Assembly (NCBI GenBank): GCA_000432175.1
Contig: HF989497.1
Coordinates: 56,151 to 75,235, forward strand
Direction of reading: 5' to 3'
Source: Eubacterium sp. CAG:786
GTDB taxonomy: Bacteria; Bacillota; Clostridia; Oscillospirales; Ruminococcaceae
Length of the DNA: 19,085 bases
The position numbers and the translations under genes were made by a program. Of the stretch, positions 7,062 through 14,210 are shown piece after piece; positions within the stretch are counted from its first letter, which is position 1; each line of letters opens with the position of its first letter. Below the pieces are notes generated by a model, which worked only from the letters and a program-made list of their open reading frames with translations, was not told the DNA's origin and did no database searches.

Positions 7062-8179
7062 GAATAGACATCGCAACGCTGTTCACGGATATGTGCGACA
7101 GCGTTATTCACGAGAGCATAATAGGCCGCGGGATAAAGAACGGGCACATCGAGATATATTCCCACGATATACGGGAATACACCGAAAACAAGCACCGCAG
7201 GGTGGACGACAAGCCGTACGGCGGCGGCACGGGTATGCTCATGCAGGCGCAGCCGGTGTACGACTGCATTTCCGCGATAAAGTCGCAGAAAGAGGGCAGG
7301 CCGCGTATAATTTACATGTCCCCGCAGGGCGAGGTGCTCACGCAGAAAAAGGTGCAGGAACTCGCTGAGGAACCGTGGCTCATTCTGCTGTGCGGGCACT
7401 ACGAGGGCATTGACCAGCGCGTGCTCGACGAACTGGAGGTCGAGGAACTTTCGGTGGGAAATTACGTGCTGACCGGCGGCGAACTCCCCGCGCTCATCGT
7501 TGCGGACGCTGTTGCAAGGCTGCAGCCCGGCGTGCTGCCGAACGAGGACGCATACAGCATCGAGAGCCATTACAACGGTCTGCTGGAATACCCGCAGTAC
7601 ACCCGGCCCGAGGAGTGGCACGGGCGCAAAGTCCCGGAAACGCTGCTCACCGGCGACCACAGGACGGTGACTGAATGGCAGAACCGCGAAGCGCTCCGTG
7701 TGACTGCAAGAAAGCGCCCGGACATGCACAAGGCATATATCGACCGTAAAATGTCCGAATTCTGGCAGGAATTTCTTGAAGCAAAAGGGCTGCCGCAGAA
7801 TACAACATATGCTAAAATCCTGAGAATGGGGCAGGACGAGGAGATTTCCGCCAAGCTTGTCAAAATGATACTCCGCGGGAAAAAGCGCGCTTTTGTGAGC
7901 CGCTGCGTTTCTGTCAGCGAGGTTCCCGGAAGAGGGGAATACGCTGTTGTGGTCGACTGGGACGGAATTCCGCGGTGCGTTCTGAAATCAGTCAGGGCGC
8001 AGATGATACGGTTCAATGAGATAACGCCTGAACAGGTGCTTAAAATGGGCGAGGACGACAATATCGGGGACTGGCTCAGAAAATACAGGGATTTTTTCAA
8101 TAGTACCGGCGAATTTACAGAGGATATGCCGATAATTTATGAGGAATTCCGCTTGGAATATAAAGGTGCAAAAAAATGA
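7058..8179 (+). CDS. trmD: tRNA (guanine-N1)-methyltransferase fused to an ASCH domain
   Basis: TrmD methylates G37 next to the anticodon using SAM and prevents +1 frameshifting. Residues 1 to about 231 are a complete TrmD: IATLFTDM, VDDKPYGGGTGM, YMSPQGE, LLCGHYEGIDQRV, the knot segment VGNYVLTGGELPA, LLEYPQYTRPEEWHG, VPETLLTGDH. TrmD normally stops at about 225-255 residues. Here the frame continues with no stop or linker into residues 232-373. That part starts MSEFWQEFLEAKGL and reads as a full ASCH (DUF984-type) domain, with ILRGKKRA, RGEYAVVVDWDGIPRCV, IRFNEITPEQ and EDMPIIYEEF. The usual K-T-A-T motif of ASCH is replaced by KRAF, so RNA binding is likelier than catalysis (inference). 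The ATG at 7058 overlaps the rimM stop as ATGA; an upstream in-frame GTG at 6959 lies deep in rimM and is rejected. The TGA overlaps the era ATG. Confidence 0.9.
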   Translation: MRIDIATLFTDMCDSVIHESIIGRGIKNGHIEIYSHDIREYTENKHRRVDDKPYGGGTGMLMQAQPVYDCISAIKSQKEGRPRIIYMSPQGEVLTQKKVQELAEEPWLILLCGHYEGIDQRVLDELEVEELSVGNYVLTGGELPALIVADAVARLQPGVLPNEDAYSIESHYNGLLEYPQYTRPEEWHGRKVPETLLTGDHRTVTEWQNREALRVTARKRPDMHKAYIDRKMSEFWQEFLEAKGLPQNTTYAKILRMGQDEEISAKLVKMILRGKKRAFVSRCVSVSEVPGRGEYAVVVDWDGIPRCVLKSVRAQMIRFNEITPEQVLKMGEDDNIGDWLRKYRDFFNSTGEFTEDMPIIYEEFRLEYKGAKK

Positions 8180-9087
8180 CAAAGAACGCATTCATTGCAA
8201 TAACAGGTCGCGCTAACGCCGGCAAATCATCGCTGACAAATCTTCTTGTCGGCGAGAAGATATCTATTGTCAGCGAGAAGCCGCAGACCACGCGCAACCG
8301 CATCAACGGCGTGCTCACCCAGGGCGATATCCAGTATGTATTCATCGATACGCCGGGTATGCACAAGCCTAAGACAAAGCTTTCCGAGCATATGGTCAAG
8401 TCTATCCGCAGGAGCGTTGACGATGTGGACTGCGCGATACTCATGGCAGACGTGACAAAGAAGATGTCCTCAATCGAGCAGGACCTGATACGCAGTTTTG
8501 CTTCCCACGGGACTGCAGTCGTGCTTCTGCTGAACAAGGTGGACCTGCTTAAGGACAAGAGCGAGATACTCAAGATAATACAGCAGTATTCCGAGCTGTA
8601 TGACTTTGAGGAGATAATCCCGATATCGGTCAGGAACCGCATAAACACCGACCAGATACTGCCGGTGCTGGAGCGTTTCGCGGTGGAGGGAGAACACTTC
8701 TTCCCGGACGATATCGCGACTGACCGAACGGAGCGCTTCATGTGCTCTGAGATAGTCCGCGAGAAGATACTCCGCGTCATGCAGGAGGAGATACCCCACG
8801 GCACCGCAGTGGACATCGAAAAGTTCAGGAGCCGCATGAAAGGCGACACCGAGATAATCGACATCAGCGTGGTGATAATCTGCGAAAAGGAAAGCCACAA
8901 GGGCATGATAATCGGCAAGGGCGGCGAGAAGCTCAAAAAGATAGCTTCCATGGCGCGCGGGGACATGGAGGACCTGCTTGGCGCAAAGGTCAACCTCCAG
9001 TGCTTCGTCAAGGTCAAGGAGGACTGGCGCAACCGTGAGCGCGTTATCTCAGACCTTGGCATGTACTCAGAGGAAAACGGCGAGTAA
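8176..9087 (+). CDS. era: GTPase Era
   Basis: Era is an essential GTPase that binds the 3' end of 16S rRNA and promotes 30S assembly. The 303-residue protein has all G motifs: the P-loop GRANAGKS at 11-18, DTPGMH near 58, NKVD at 120-123, and an SVRNR segment for G5. A C-terminal KH domain has the GMIIGKGGEKLKKI loop from about residue 243. The P-loop is GRANAGKSS instead of the usual GRPNVGKST; the essential G, K and S remain. AAAGGTG lies 7 bp before the ATG, which overlaps the trmD stop as ATGA. recO follows after 22 bp, the order seen in many Firmicutes. Confidence 0.96.
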   Translation: MTKNAFIAITGRANAGKSSLTNLLVGEKISIVSEKPQTTRNRINGVLTQGDIQYVFIDTPGMHKPKTKLSEHMVKSIRRSVDDVDCAILMADVTKKMSSIEQDLIRSFASHGTAVVLLLNKVDLLKDKSEILKIIQQYSELYDFEEIIPISVRNRINTDQILPVLERFAVEGEHFFPDDIATDRTERFMCSEIVREKILRVMQEEIPHGTAVDIEKFRSRMKGDTEIIDISVVIICEKESHKGMIIGKGGEKLKKIASMARGDMEDLLGAKVNLQCFVKVKEDWRNRERVISDLGMYSEENGE

Positions 9088-9109
9088 CAGCCGTTCAGGG
9101 GGTGCGTAA

Positions 9110-9898
9110 ATGCTGTTCACATACGACGGTATCGTTGTCGGCCGGCGCGAGATAGGGGAAAGCAACTGCTTCCTCGATATCCTCACCGACGAACAGGGCA
9201 TAATCGAAGCCACGGCGCACGGTGTAAAGAAGATAAACAGCTCGCTGCTCGGTTCATGCGGGCTGTTTTCCTATGCGACGTTCTGCCTGAATAAGACGAA
9301 GCTGCGGTATACCGTGAATTCCGCGAAGCCGAAGCGGAGCTTCCACGAGCTTGGCAGCGATATCGAGAAGCTGGCGCTGGGTTCCTATTTCGCGCAGGCG
9401 GTGAGGTTCTGCACGCCGCAGGAGCAGGCGCAGTTCACCGGGAATTCTGACAGCCTGGTGAGGTTCTTTGCGATAGCGCTCTACGAGGCGGAAATGGCGC
9501 AGAGCGCGGCAAGGCTTTCTGCGGTCAAGGCAGCGTTTGAACTGCGGTATTCCTGTATGCTGGGGTATTTCCCCGACCTGCGCGGCTGCTGCAACTGCGG
9601 CGCGTTTGAGCACCAGGAGATGTTCTTCCTGCCGGACAGCGGGGAACTTATCTGCGGCGACTGCTTTGACCGTGAATACCGCGGGAGATACTATGTCCTC
9701 ACGCCGGAAATGCTTGCTGCAATGAGGAACATCGTTTATGCAAGGCTGGACAGGGCGTTCCGGTTTTCGGTTTCAGACAGCGCGTCATTAATGCTGGAAC
9801 GCGTGACGGAAAACTACTTCTTGTCACGGACCGAAAGAACGTTCACGGCGCTGGATTACTTCAAAAGCATTCGTATCATGCCGGATCATGTCGGATAA
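9110..9898 (+). CDS. recO: DNA repair protein RecO
   Basis: RecO binds single-stranded DNA and SSB and, with RecR, loads RecA in the RecFOR pathway. The 262-residue product has an N-terminal OB fold (GIVVGRREIGESNCFLDILT, with EATAHGVKK). A helical middle domain follows (SYFAQAVRF, ALYEAEMA). The zinc site is formed by Cys160, Cys161 and/or Cys163 in GCCNCG and Cys182/Cys185 in ICGDC. An AGGGGGTG Shine-Dalgarno lies about 6 bp before the ATG. It is the last gene of the cluster. I saw no clear hairpin terminator in the 98 bp that follow, so some read-through into the next gene is possible. Confidence 0.93.
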   Translation: MLFTYDGIVVGRREIGESNCFLDILTDEQGIIEATAHGVKKINSSLLGSCGLFSYATFCLNKTKLRYTVNSAKPKRSFHELGSDIEKLALGSYFAQAVRFCTPQEQAQFTGNSDSLVRFFAIALYEAEMAQSAARLSAVKAAFELRYSCMLGYFPDLRGCCNCGAFEHQEMFFLPDSGELICGDCFDREYRGRYYVLTPEMLAAMRNIVYARLDRAFRFSVSDSASLMLERVTENYFLSRTERTFTALDYFKSIRIMPDHVG

Positions 9899-9943
9899 TC
9901 GACAAATATTACGACTTATCTTTAACAATTTTAACAAAAATAC

Positions 9944-9972
9944 TTGCATTTCATGAGAAAGTATGTTATAAT
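9944..9972 (+). promoter_or_regulatory. Promoter of the EAL-domain gene
   Basis: TTGCAT (9944-9949) is exactly 17 bp from a perfect TATAAT (9967-9972), and TATGT just upstream of the -10 resembles an extended -10 element. The surrounding 9899-9996 stretch is markedly AT-rich. Transcription would start at about 9979, only some 18-33 nt before the start codon. Confidence 0.82.
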
Positions 9973-9996
9973 TATACAAGAAAATGAAAGTTACAG

Positions 9997-11673
9997 ATGG
10001 GTGGTGTTGTGATGTGCAGGATCTCTGAAAAAGATAAACAGCTGTTTATAGATATGCTGGACAAGGATAAGCATTCTTTACACTTCTTATGGAACTGCAC
10101 TGCCGGCACTATTTCTACGGTTGGCAGCGCGCTTTTTGATAATGTCGGTGGCGACCCGCTTGATTTCCTGAGAGAAAGCGGCCTTATCGCCGAGGATGAT
10201 CTCCCACAGTTCAATGTGTTCAGTTCGCGGCTGGAGGAGGCGATAATCTCCGGCATTAACACAAACAGCCTGAGCGTTGACTTCAGAATGAAGTTCGAAC
10301 CAGACGAGGATTATAAACTCTGCGGCTTTTTTGCTCATTTCCTGCGGGACGACAGCGGAAAGGTGCTCGCAATTCACGGGACTATCCGTCCGTATTCCCA
10401 GAAAGAGGTAGTCAACAAAAAGATACTTGTTTCATTCTCATCTGACCGTGCGCCGCAGATATACAGCCAGGAGATTGCTGATATGATGGCGCGTCACCCG
10501 GACGAGAAGATCGCGTTTATTCAGTTCGACGTGGAGCGGTTCAAGCTTATCAACGAGAATTATGGCGTTGAACGCGGCGATGAACTGCTGGCGTTCCTGA
10601 CGCAGACGCTGGGGCTTATCTGCAGCGAAGAGCAGCCCTACTGCAGGCTGAATGCGGACGTTTTCATGATAGTCACGGCTTTCGACAGCGAACAGCACCT
10701 GCTTGATTTCATTCATCGGCTGGAGAGCATGCTTTCGGGCTTCAAGGAAATGGATTACCGGCTGATATTCGGCGTCGCAATCGCAGAGGACAGGACTCTG
10801 CACACCCGCAGGCACGGTGATAATGCTGGCATTGCGCGGCAGTCAGTAAAGGGCAGCGCGCTTAACAATATCGGTTTCTTCAATGGCAGAATGAAGAACG
10901 AACTGCAGAAGAAGCAGATAATCGAAGAGGATATGAAAAATGCGCTGCTTGACAACCAGTTCGTGATGTTCCTGCAGCCGAAATACAGCATTTCGTCAAA
11001 CCGGATAATCGGTGCCGAGGCGCTGGCAAGGTGGATACACCCTGAAAAGGGCATGATTTCACCCGCAGATTTCGTTCCGGTTTTCGAGGAGAACGGCTTT
11101 ATTCTCAAGCTTGACCAGATAATCTGGGAAAGCGCCTGCAAAAAGATACGCGACTGGATAGACAAGTCGATCGAACCAGTGCCCGTTTCGGTGAATATCT
11201 CAAGAGAATACATACGTTCGTTCGATGTTGTGGGTTACCTGCTGAAGCTGGTGAACAAATACGATGTCCCGATAAAGCTGCTGGAACTGGAAATAACTGA
11301 AACCACAGACGCACAGGGAGTTTCCGACATAGTTGAAAAGATGAAAGCGGCTGGCTTCACGATGCTTATGGACGATTTCGGTTCCGGTTATTCATCGCTC
11401 AATATGCTGAAAACCACGCAGTTCGACGTGCTGAAAATCGACCGCGAGTTCCTGTCAAAGTTCATGGAAAGCGGGCGCGGAAGAAAGATCATTTCCCACA
11501 CGATCTCAATGTCCCAGGATATAGGGCTGGATATAATCGCAGAGGGCGTTGAAACCAAGGAGCAGGCTCAGTTCCTGCACGACTGCGGCTGTGACGCGGC
11601 TCAGGGTTTCTATTATTCGAAGCCGGTCCCGCAGGAAGAATTTGATAAGCTGCTGATGAAAGTCAATAAATAA
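9997..11673 (+). CDS. c-di-GMP phosphodiesterase with degenerate GGDEF and intact EAL domain
   Basis: The 558-residue cytosolic protein has three parts and no membrane segment. Residues 1 to about 130 resemble a PAS-like sensor fold (inferred). Residues about 150-300 have a GGDEF fold (FIQFDVERFKLINENYG, RGDELLAFL). Its signature is lost: LNADVF stands near residue 216 where GGDEF is expected, so it cannot be a normal cyclase. Residues about 305-555 are an EAL domain with its metal and substrate residues visible: EAL at 341-343, SVNIS, ELEITET, MDDFGSGYSS, KIDREF, IAEGVET and QGFYYSKP. It should hydrolyse c-di-GMP, perhaps with GTP control through the GGDEF relic. Two starts are possible: the ATG at 9997 (weak Shine-Dalgarno) and the ATG at 10012 just after GGTGGTG. 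It has its own promoter and terminator. Confidence 0.9.
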   Translation: MGGVVMCRISEKDKQLFIDMLDKDKHSLHFLWNCTAGTISTVGSALFDNVGGDPLDFLRESGLIAEDDLPQFNVFSSRLEEAIISGINTNSLSVDFRMKFEPDEDYKLCGFFAHFLRDDSGKVLAIHGTIRPYSQKEVVNKKILVSFSSDRAPQIYSQEIADMMARHPDEKIAFIQFDVERFKLINENYGVERGDELLAFLTQTLGLICSEEQPYCRLNADVFMIVTAFDSEQHLLDFIHRLESMLSGFKEMDYRLIFGVAIAEDRTLHTRRHGDNAGIARQSVKGSALNNIGFFNGRMKNELQKKQIIEEDMKNALLDNQFVMFLQPKYSISSNRIIGAEALARWIHPEKGMISPADFVPVFEENGFILKLDQIIWESACKKIRDWIDKSIEPVPVSVNISREYIRSFDVVGYLLKLVNKYDVPIKLLELEITETTDAQGVSDIVEKMKAAGFTMLMDDFGSGYSSLNMLKTTQFDVLKIDREFLSKFMESGRGRKIISHTISMSQDIGLDIIAEGVETKEQAQFLHDCGCDAAQGFYYSKPVPQEEFDKLLMKVNK

Positions 11674-11677
11674 TATG

Positions 11678-11705
11678 ATACCCCCGAACCTGTCGGGGGT
11701 ATTTC
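11678..11705 (+). terminator. Terminator of the EAL-domain gene
   Basis: A perfect 10-bp stem, ATACCCCCGA (11678-11687) with TCGGGGGTAT (11693-11702), has a 5-nt loop and starts 4 bp after the stop codon. The T tract (TATTTCT) is short, but the stem is very stable. Confidence 0.82.
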
Positions 11706-11716
11706 TGCTGTATATG

Positions 11717-11747
11717 AAGAACTCCCCGCCAAAAGTGGGGAGTTCTT
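11717..11747 (-). terminator. Candidate terminator of proS
   Basis: A perfect 11-bp stem, AAGAACTCCCC (11717-11727) with GGGGAGTTCTT (11737-11747), and a 9-nt loop lie 15 bp past the proS stop. On the minus strand only TT follows within the stem end, then CATATAC, so the U tract is poor. It probably insulates the two convergent genes together with the hairpin at 11678. Confidence 0.65.
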
Positions 11748-11762
11748 GTGTTGAATGTTGAA

Positions 11763-13487
11763 TTATTCCACGTCGAACTGCATCATTTCTGCGATCTTCT
11801 GCTGAACTCTGTCTGCAACCTCGGCAGGAGCAAGCTTCTCGCTGAAGCTCTTATCTCTTGCGGAGATCTCAATTACGCCGTCCTTGAGGTTCCTCGGGCT
11901 GACGATAACGCGCAGCGGAACACCCAGCAGGTCTGCGTCGGAGAACATTACGCCTGCGCTCACTGCGCGGTCGTCGTAGATGACCTCAACGCCGCGCTTT
12001 GTGAGTTCGTCATAAAGTGCGTCTGCCTTTTCCCTGACCTCGGCGTCGTCGGAACGGACCGCGCAGATGTGCACCTGCCACGGCGCAATAGCCATCGGCC
12101 AGATGGGACCGTAATCATCATGGTGAACTTCGCAGACGGAAGCTGCAAGTCTGCCCACGCCAATGCCATAGCAGCCCATTATCGGAACCTGTGCGTTGCC
12201 GTCCTTGTCGAGATAAGTCATGCCCATGCTCTTGGTGTATTTGGTGCCGAGCTGGAATATGTTGCCTACCTCGATACCGCGGGAGATGGTGATGTGCTTC
12301 TTGCCGCAGCTGGGGCATATGCCGCCTTCGATTATCTTCGCAAAATCGCGGTACTCTACGTTCTTGCAGTCGCGGTCGATGTCAAGGCCGGTGTAGTGGT
12401 ACTCTTCCTTATTTGCGCCGCAGGAGAGGTTGTTGGTGTTCTGCAGGGACTTGTCAAACAGCACGGTCATTCCCTCGGGAAGCCCTACCGGTCCGATATA
12501 GCCTGCGTTAAGTCCGCATTCGGGGGTGATCACTGCCGGGTGGATATCGCAGCCAAGGTAGTTCGTGAGCTTTGTTTCGTTGATGTCCAGGTCGCCGCGG
12601 ATAAATACAACAACGTAGCTGTCATCGTGGTTGCGCTGGTATACAACGGCCTTGCAGCTCTTTTCCTGCGGGGAATGCAAAAATTCGCAGATATCCTCGA
12701 TGGTGTGGACATTCGGGGTGTGTACTTCGGTGAGAGGCTGGCTCTCGGCGTCGCGGGTGTTCTCAATTATGGACTCCGCAGCCTCCATGTTTGCGCGGAA
12801 ACCGCAGTCCTTGCAGATAGCGATGGAGTCCTCGCCGATAGGCGTGAGCAGCATGAATTCGTGAGAGATGCTGCCGCCCATCATGCCGGAGTCGGACTTG
12901 ACGGAAATCACCTCGGGAATGCCTGCGCGCGCATAAATGCGTTCGTAAGCTTTGTGGCAGCGCATGTAGTATTCCTCCAGATCCTCCTGAGAGGTGTGGA
13001 AGGAATACGCGTCCTTCATCGTGAACTCGCGCACTCTGATAAGACCGCCGCGGGGACGCGCCTCATCGCGGAACTTTGTCTGTATCTGGTAGATCATGAA
13101 CGGATACTTGGTGTAGCTGTTTGCATACTCGCGTACCAGCTGTACAGCGGCCTCCTCGTGAGTCATGCCGAGGACCATCTGAGCCTTGTTGCGGTCAGTG
13201 AAGCGAAGCAGCTCGCTGCCGATGCTCTCATATCTGCCGGATTCCTGCCAGAGAGAAGCGGGCATAACTACCGGGAAAGATACTTCCTGGCCGTCTATAG
13301 CGTCCATTTCCTCGCGGATTATCTGCTCGATTTTGCGTGTGATGCGCTTTAACGGCATGTAGCTGGAAAAAATTCCGTTTGCTACGTACTTCATGTAGCC
13401 GCCGCGTATCATCAGTGCGTGGCTGTCGATGTTGCAGTCGGAGGGGCGCTGCTTGAAACGGTCGCCGACAAGCTTTTCAAGTTTCAT
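11763..13487 (-). CDS. proS: Prolyl-tRNA synthetase, bacterial type
   Basis: ProS charges tRNA-Pro. The 574-residue length and domain order are those of the bacterial type. The class II core has SFPVVMPASLW, VLGMTHEEAAV and motif 2, FRDEARPRGGLIRVREF followed by TMKDAYSF. An editing insertion (roughly 225-385) has the YbaK-like GDLDINETKL, which removes mischarged alanine. Motif 3 follows with GCYGIGVGRLAAS. The C-terminal anticodon-binding domain starts near WPMAIAPWQVHI and runs to the end. GGICPSCGKKHI and CKDCGF are cysteine pairs in the insertion. An AAAGGAAG Shine-Dalgarno lies 6-8 bp before the ATG. It is transcribed alone behind a proline T-box leader, so expression should rise when uncharged tRNA-Pro accumulates. 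A long antisense open frame over this gene is a codon-bias shadow. Confidence 0.97.
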   Translation of the reverse strand: MKLEKLVGDRFKQRPSDCNIDSHALMIRGGYMKYVANGIFSSYMPLKRITRKIEQIIREEMDAIDGQEVSFPVVMPASLWQESGRYESIGSELLRFTDRNKAQMVLGMTHEEAAVQLVREYANSYTKYPFMIYQIQTKFRDEARPRGGLIRVREFTMKDAYSFHTSQEDLEEYYMRCHKAYERIYARAGIPEVISVKSDSGMMGGSISHEFMLLTPIGEDSIAICKDCGFRANMEAAESIIENTRDAESQPLTEVHTPNVHTIEDICEFLHSPQEKSCKAVVYQRNHDDSYVVVFIRGDLDINETKLTNYLGCDIHPAVITPECGLNAGYIGPVGLPEGMTVLFDKSLQNTNNLSCGANKEEYHYTGLDIDRDCKNVEYRDFAKIIEGGICPSCGKKHITISRGIEVGNIFQLGTKYTKSMGMTYLDKDGNAQVPIMGCYGIGVGRLAASVCEVHHDDYGPIWPMAIAPWQVHICAVRSDDAEVREKADALYDELTKRGVEVIYDDRAVSAGVMFSDADLLGVPLRVIVSPRNLKDGVIEISARDKSFSEKLAPAEVADRVQQKIAEMMQFDVE

Positions 13488-13792
13488 GTTTTTCTTCCTT
13501 TCTAATGATGAATTTACTCAAGAATACAAAAAGCCCCGAGCATTTCTGCTCAGGGCGAACTGTACAAAGTCCGTGTTACCACCTGAATTCGGGGTCATCC
13601 CGCGCTTCACGTCATACAACGCTCCTCATTTAACGGTGAGTTCCGGCGCCGCTTACTGCCGGGGATTCCGGGTTCCGGGCGCAGCTCAAAGACGGGTTCG
13701 GCATATCTTCAATAACGGCTCGCACCTACCGCCGTTTCTCTGGAAAATCAGATGTGCCTACTGTTTCTTGTCACAGCTTTTCGTATTCATAT
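13488..13792 (-). promoter_or_regulatory. Proline T-box leader of proS
   Basis: The roughly 300-nt leader has the parts of a T-box riboswitch, which binds uncharged tRNA and lets transcription continue. Read on the minus strand, stem I carries AGAGAAACGGCGG and GAA-CCC-GTCTTTGAGC. CCC, a proline codon (13696-13694), sits at the specifier position. The T-box proper is AGGTGGTAACACGG (T-box core 13583-13571). Its TGGT bulge can pair with an ACCA acceptor end. An intrinsic terminator follows: GCCCTGAGCA paired with TGCTCGGGGC (13556-13533, one G-U) and then five T (13532-13528). The specifier register could be off by one, which would give CCG, also proline. The leader explains the 348-bp stretch without a gene between proS and the regulator gene. 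Confidence 0.92.
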
Positions 13793-13798
13793 GGATTG

Positions 13799-13827
13799 AT
13801 TATAGCACGATTTTTGCGGGTTGTCAA
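13799..13827 (-). promoter_or_regulatory. proS promoter
   Basis: On the minus strand a perfect TTGACA (complement of 13822-13827) is 17 bp from a perfect TATAAT (complement of 13799-13804). It starts right after the stop codon of the upstream Xre gene, so proS has its own strong constitutive promoter ahead of the T-box. Confidence 0.92.
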
Positions 13828-13835
13828 GGGCTGTT

Positions 13836-14051
13836 TTACCAGTATTTTTCTTTTATATCGGTAAGGCACAGCAGATAGTCCGTCGAGACGTCAAAATACT
13901 GTGCGAGGGTGATGATATGACGGCAGGGTATTTCCTGAATGTTATTCTCATATTTGCTTATCTGCTGCTGCGTGGTTTTCAGCAGGTCTGCGATCTGCTG
14001 CTGATTTGCTTTTCCGTCGCGGACTTCTTTCAGACGTGTGCCTATATCCAT
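13836..14051 (-). CDS. Small Xre-family (HTH) transcriptional regulator
   Basis: The 71-residue protein is little more than a lambda-repressor-like helix-turn-helix. It has IGTRLKEVRDGKANQQQIADLL, with QQQIADLLKTTQQQISKYEN as the two DNA-contact helices, then ITLAQYFDVSTDYLLCL, the standard dimer-side end of Xre domains. I chose the ATG at 14051 (MDIGTRL). The AGGAG at 14065-14061 directly abuts the first ATG (14060) and is 9 bp from this one. It has no sensor domain. The gene is divergent from the surface-protein gene, and their promoters overlap. A repeated dyad in that region is a likely binding site, so it probably controls its neighbour and perhaps itself (inference). No toxin partner is adjacent, so an antitoxin role is not supported. 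Confidence 0.88.
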   Translation of the reverse strand: MDIGTRLKEVRDGKANQQQIADLLKTTQQQISKYENNIQEIPCRHIITLAQYFDVSTDYLLCLTDIKEKYW

Positions 14052-14113
14052 AATCATCATCTCCTGTAAGTGTCAATTTATGTTTATTATTTTTGTTAAT
14101 TATGTACAAAATT

Positions 14114-14142
14114 ATTATACACCATGAAAATTTGCTTGACAA
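14114..14142 (-). promoter_or_regulatory. Promoter of the Xre regulator gene
   Basis: On the minus strand TTGTCA (complement of 14137-14142) is 17 bp from TATAAT (complement of 14114-14119). The -35 box occupies almost the same bases as the -35 box of the divergent surface-protein promoter (14136-14141), so the two polymerases should compete. The -10 surroundings (GGTGTATAATAATTTTGTACAT) are nearly the same as those on the other strand. Confidence 0.75.
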
Positions 14143-14163
14143 ACATCTGAAAAGGTGTATAAT
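14136..14163 (+). promoter_or_regulatory. Promoter of the surface-protein gene
   Basis: A perfect TTGACA (14136-14141) is 16 bp from a perfect TATAAT (14158-14163). The spacer holds the first copy of the repeated dyad, and the second copy covers about +1 to +18. This is the usual place for a repressor to act. Confidence 0.85.
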
Positions 14164-14188
14164 ATATTTGTACATCTCAAAAGGTGTA
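14143..14188 (+). promoter_or_regulatory. Two-copy operator candidate (17-bp direct repeat with dyad symmetry)
   Basis: ACATCTGAAAAGGTGTA (14143-14159) and ACATCTCAAAAGGTGTA (14172-14188) differ at one base and lie 29 bp apart centre to centre. Each contains half-sites ACATCT and AGGTGT around a 4-bp centre, an imperfect palindrome of the kind Xre dimers bind. One copy fills the promoter spacer and the other spans the start of transcription. The link to the adjacent regulator is inferred from position. Confidence 0.7.
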
Positions 14189-14210
14189 ACGAAAGATGGA
14201 GGATAAACAT

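Noticed and set aside
11748..13352. Open frame of 534 codons on the + strand opposite proS.
   Set aside because: It lies fully antisense to a well-supported proS, has no recognisable domain, no Shine-Dalgarno of note and a composition typical of a codon-bias shadow (many Val, Ala, Leu, Asp).
13836..14051. Xre gene as the antitoxin of a toxin-antitoxin pair.
   Set aside because: No toxin-like ORF is adjacent. The neighbours are proS and a secreted protein with a signal peptide and sorting signal.
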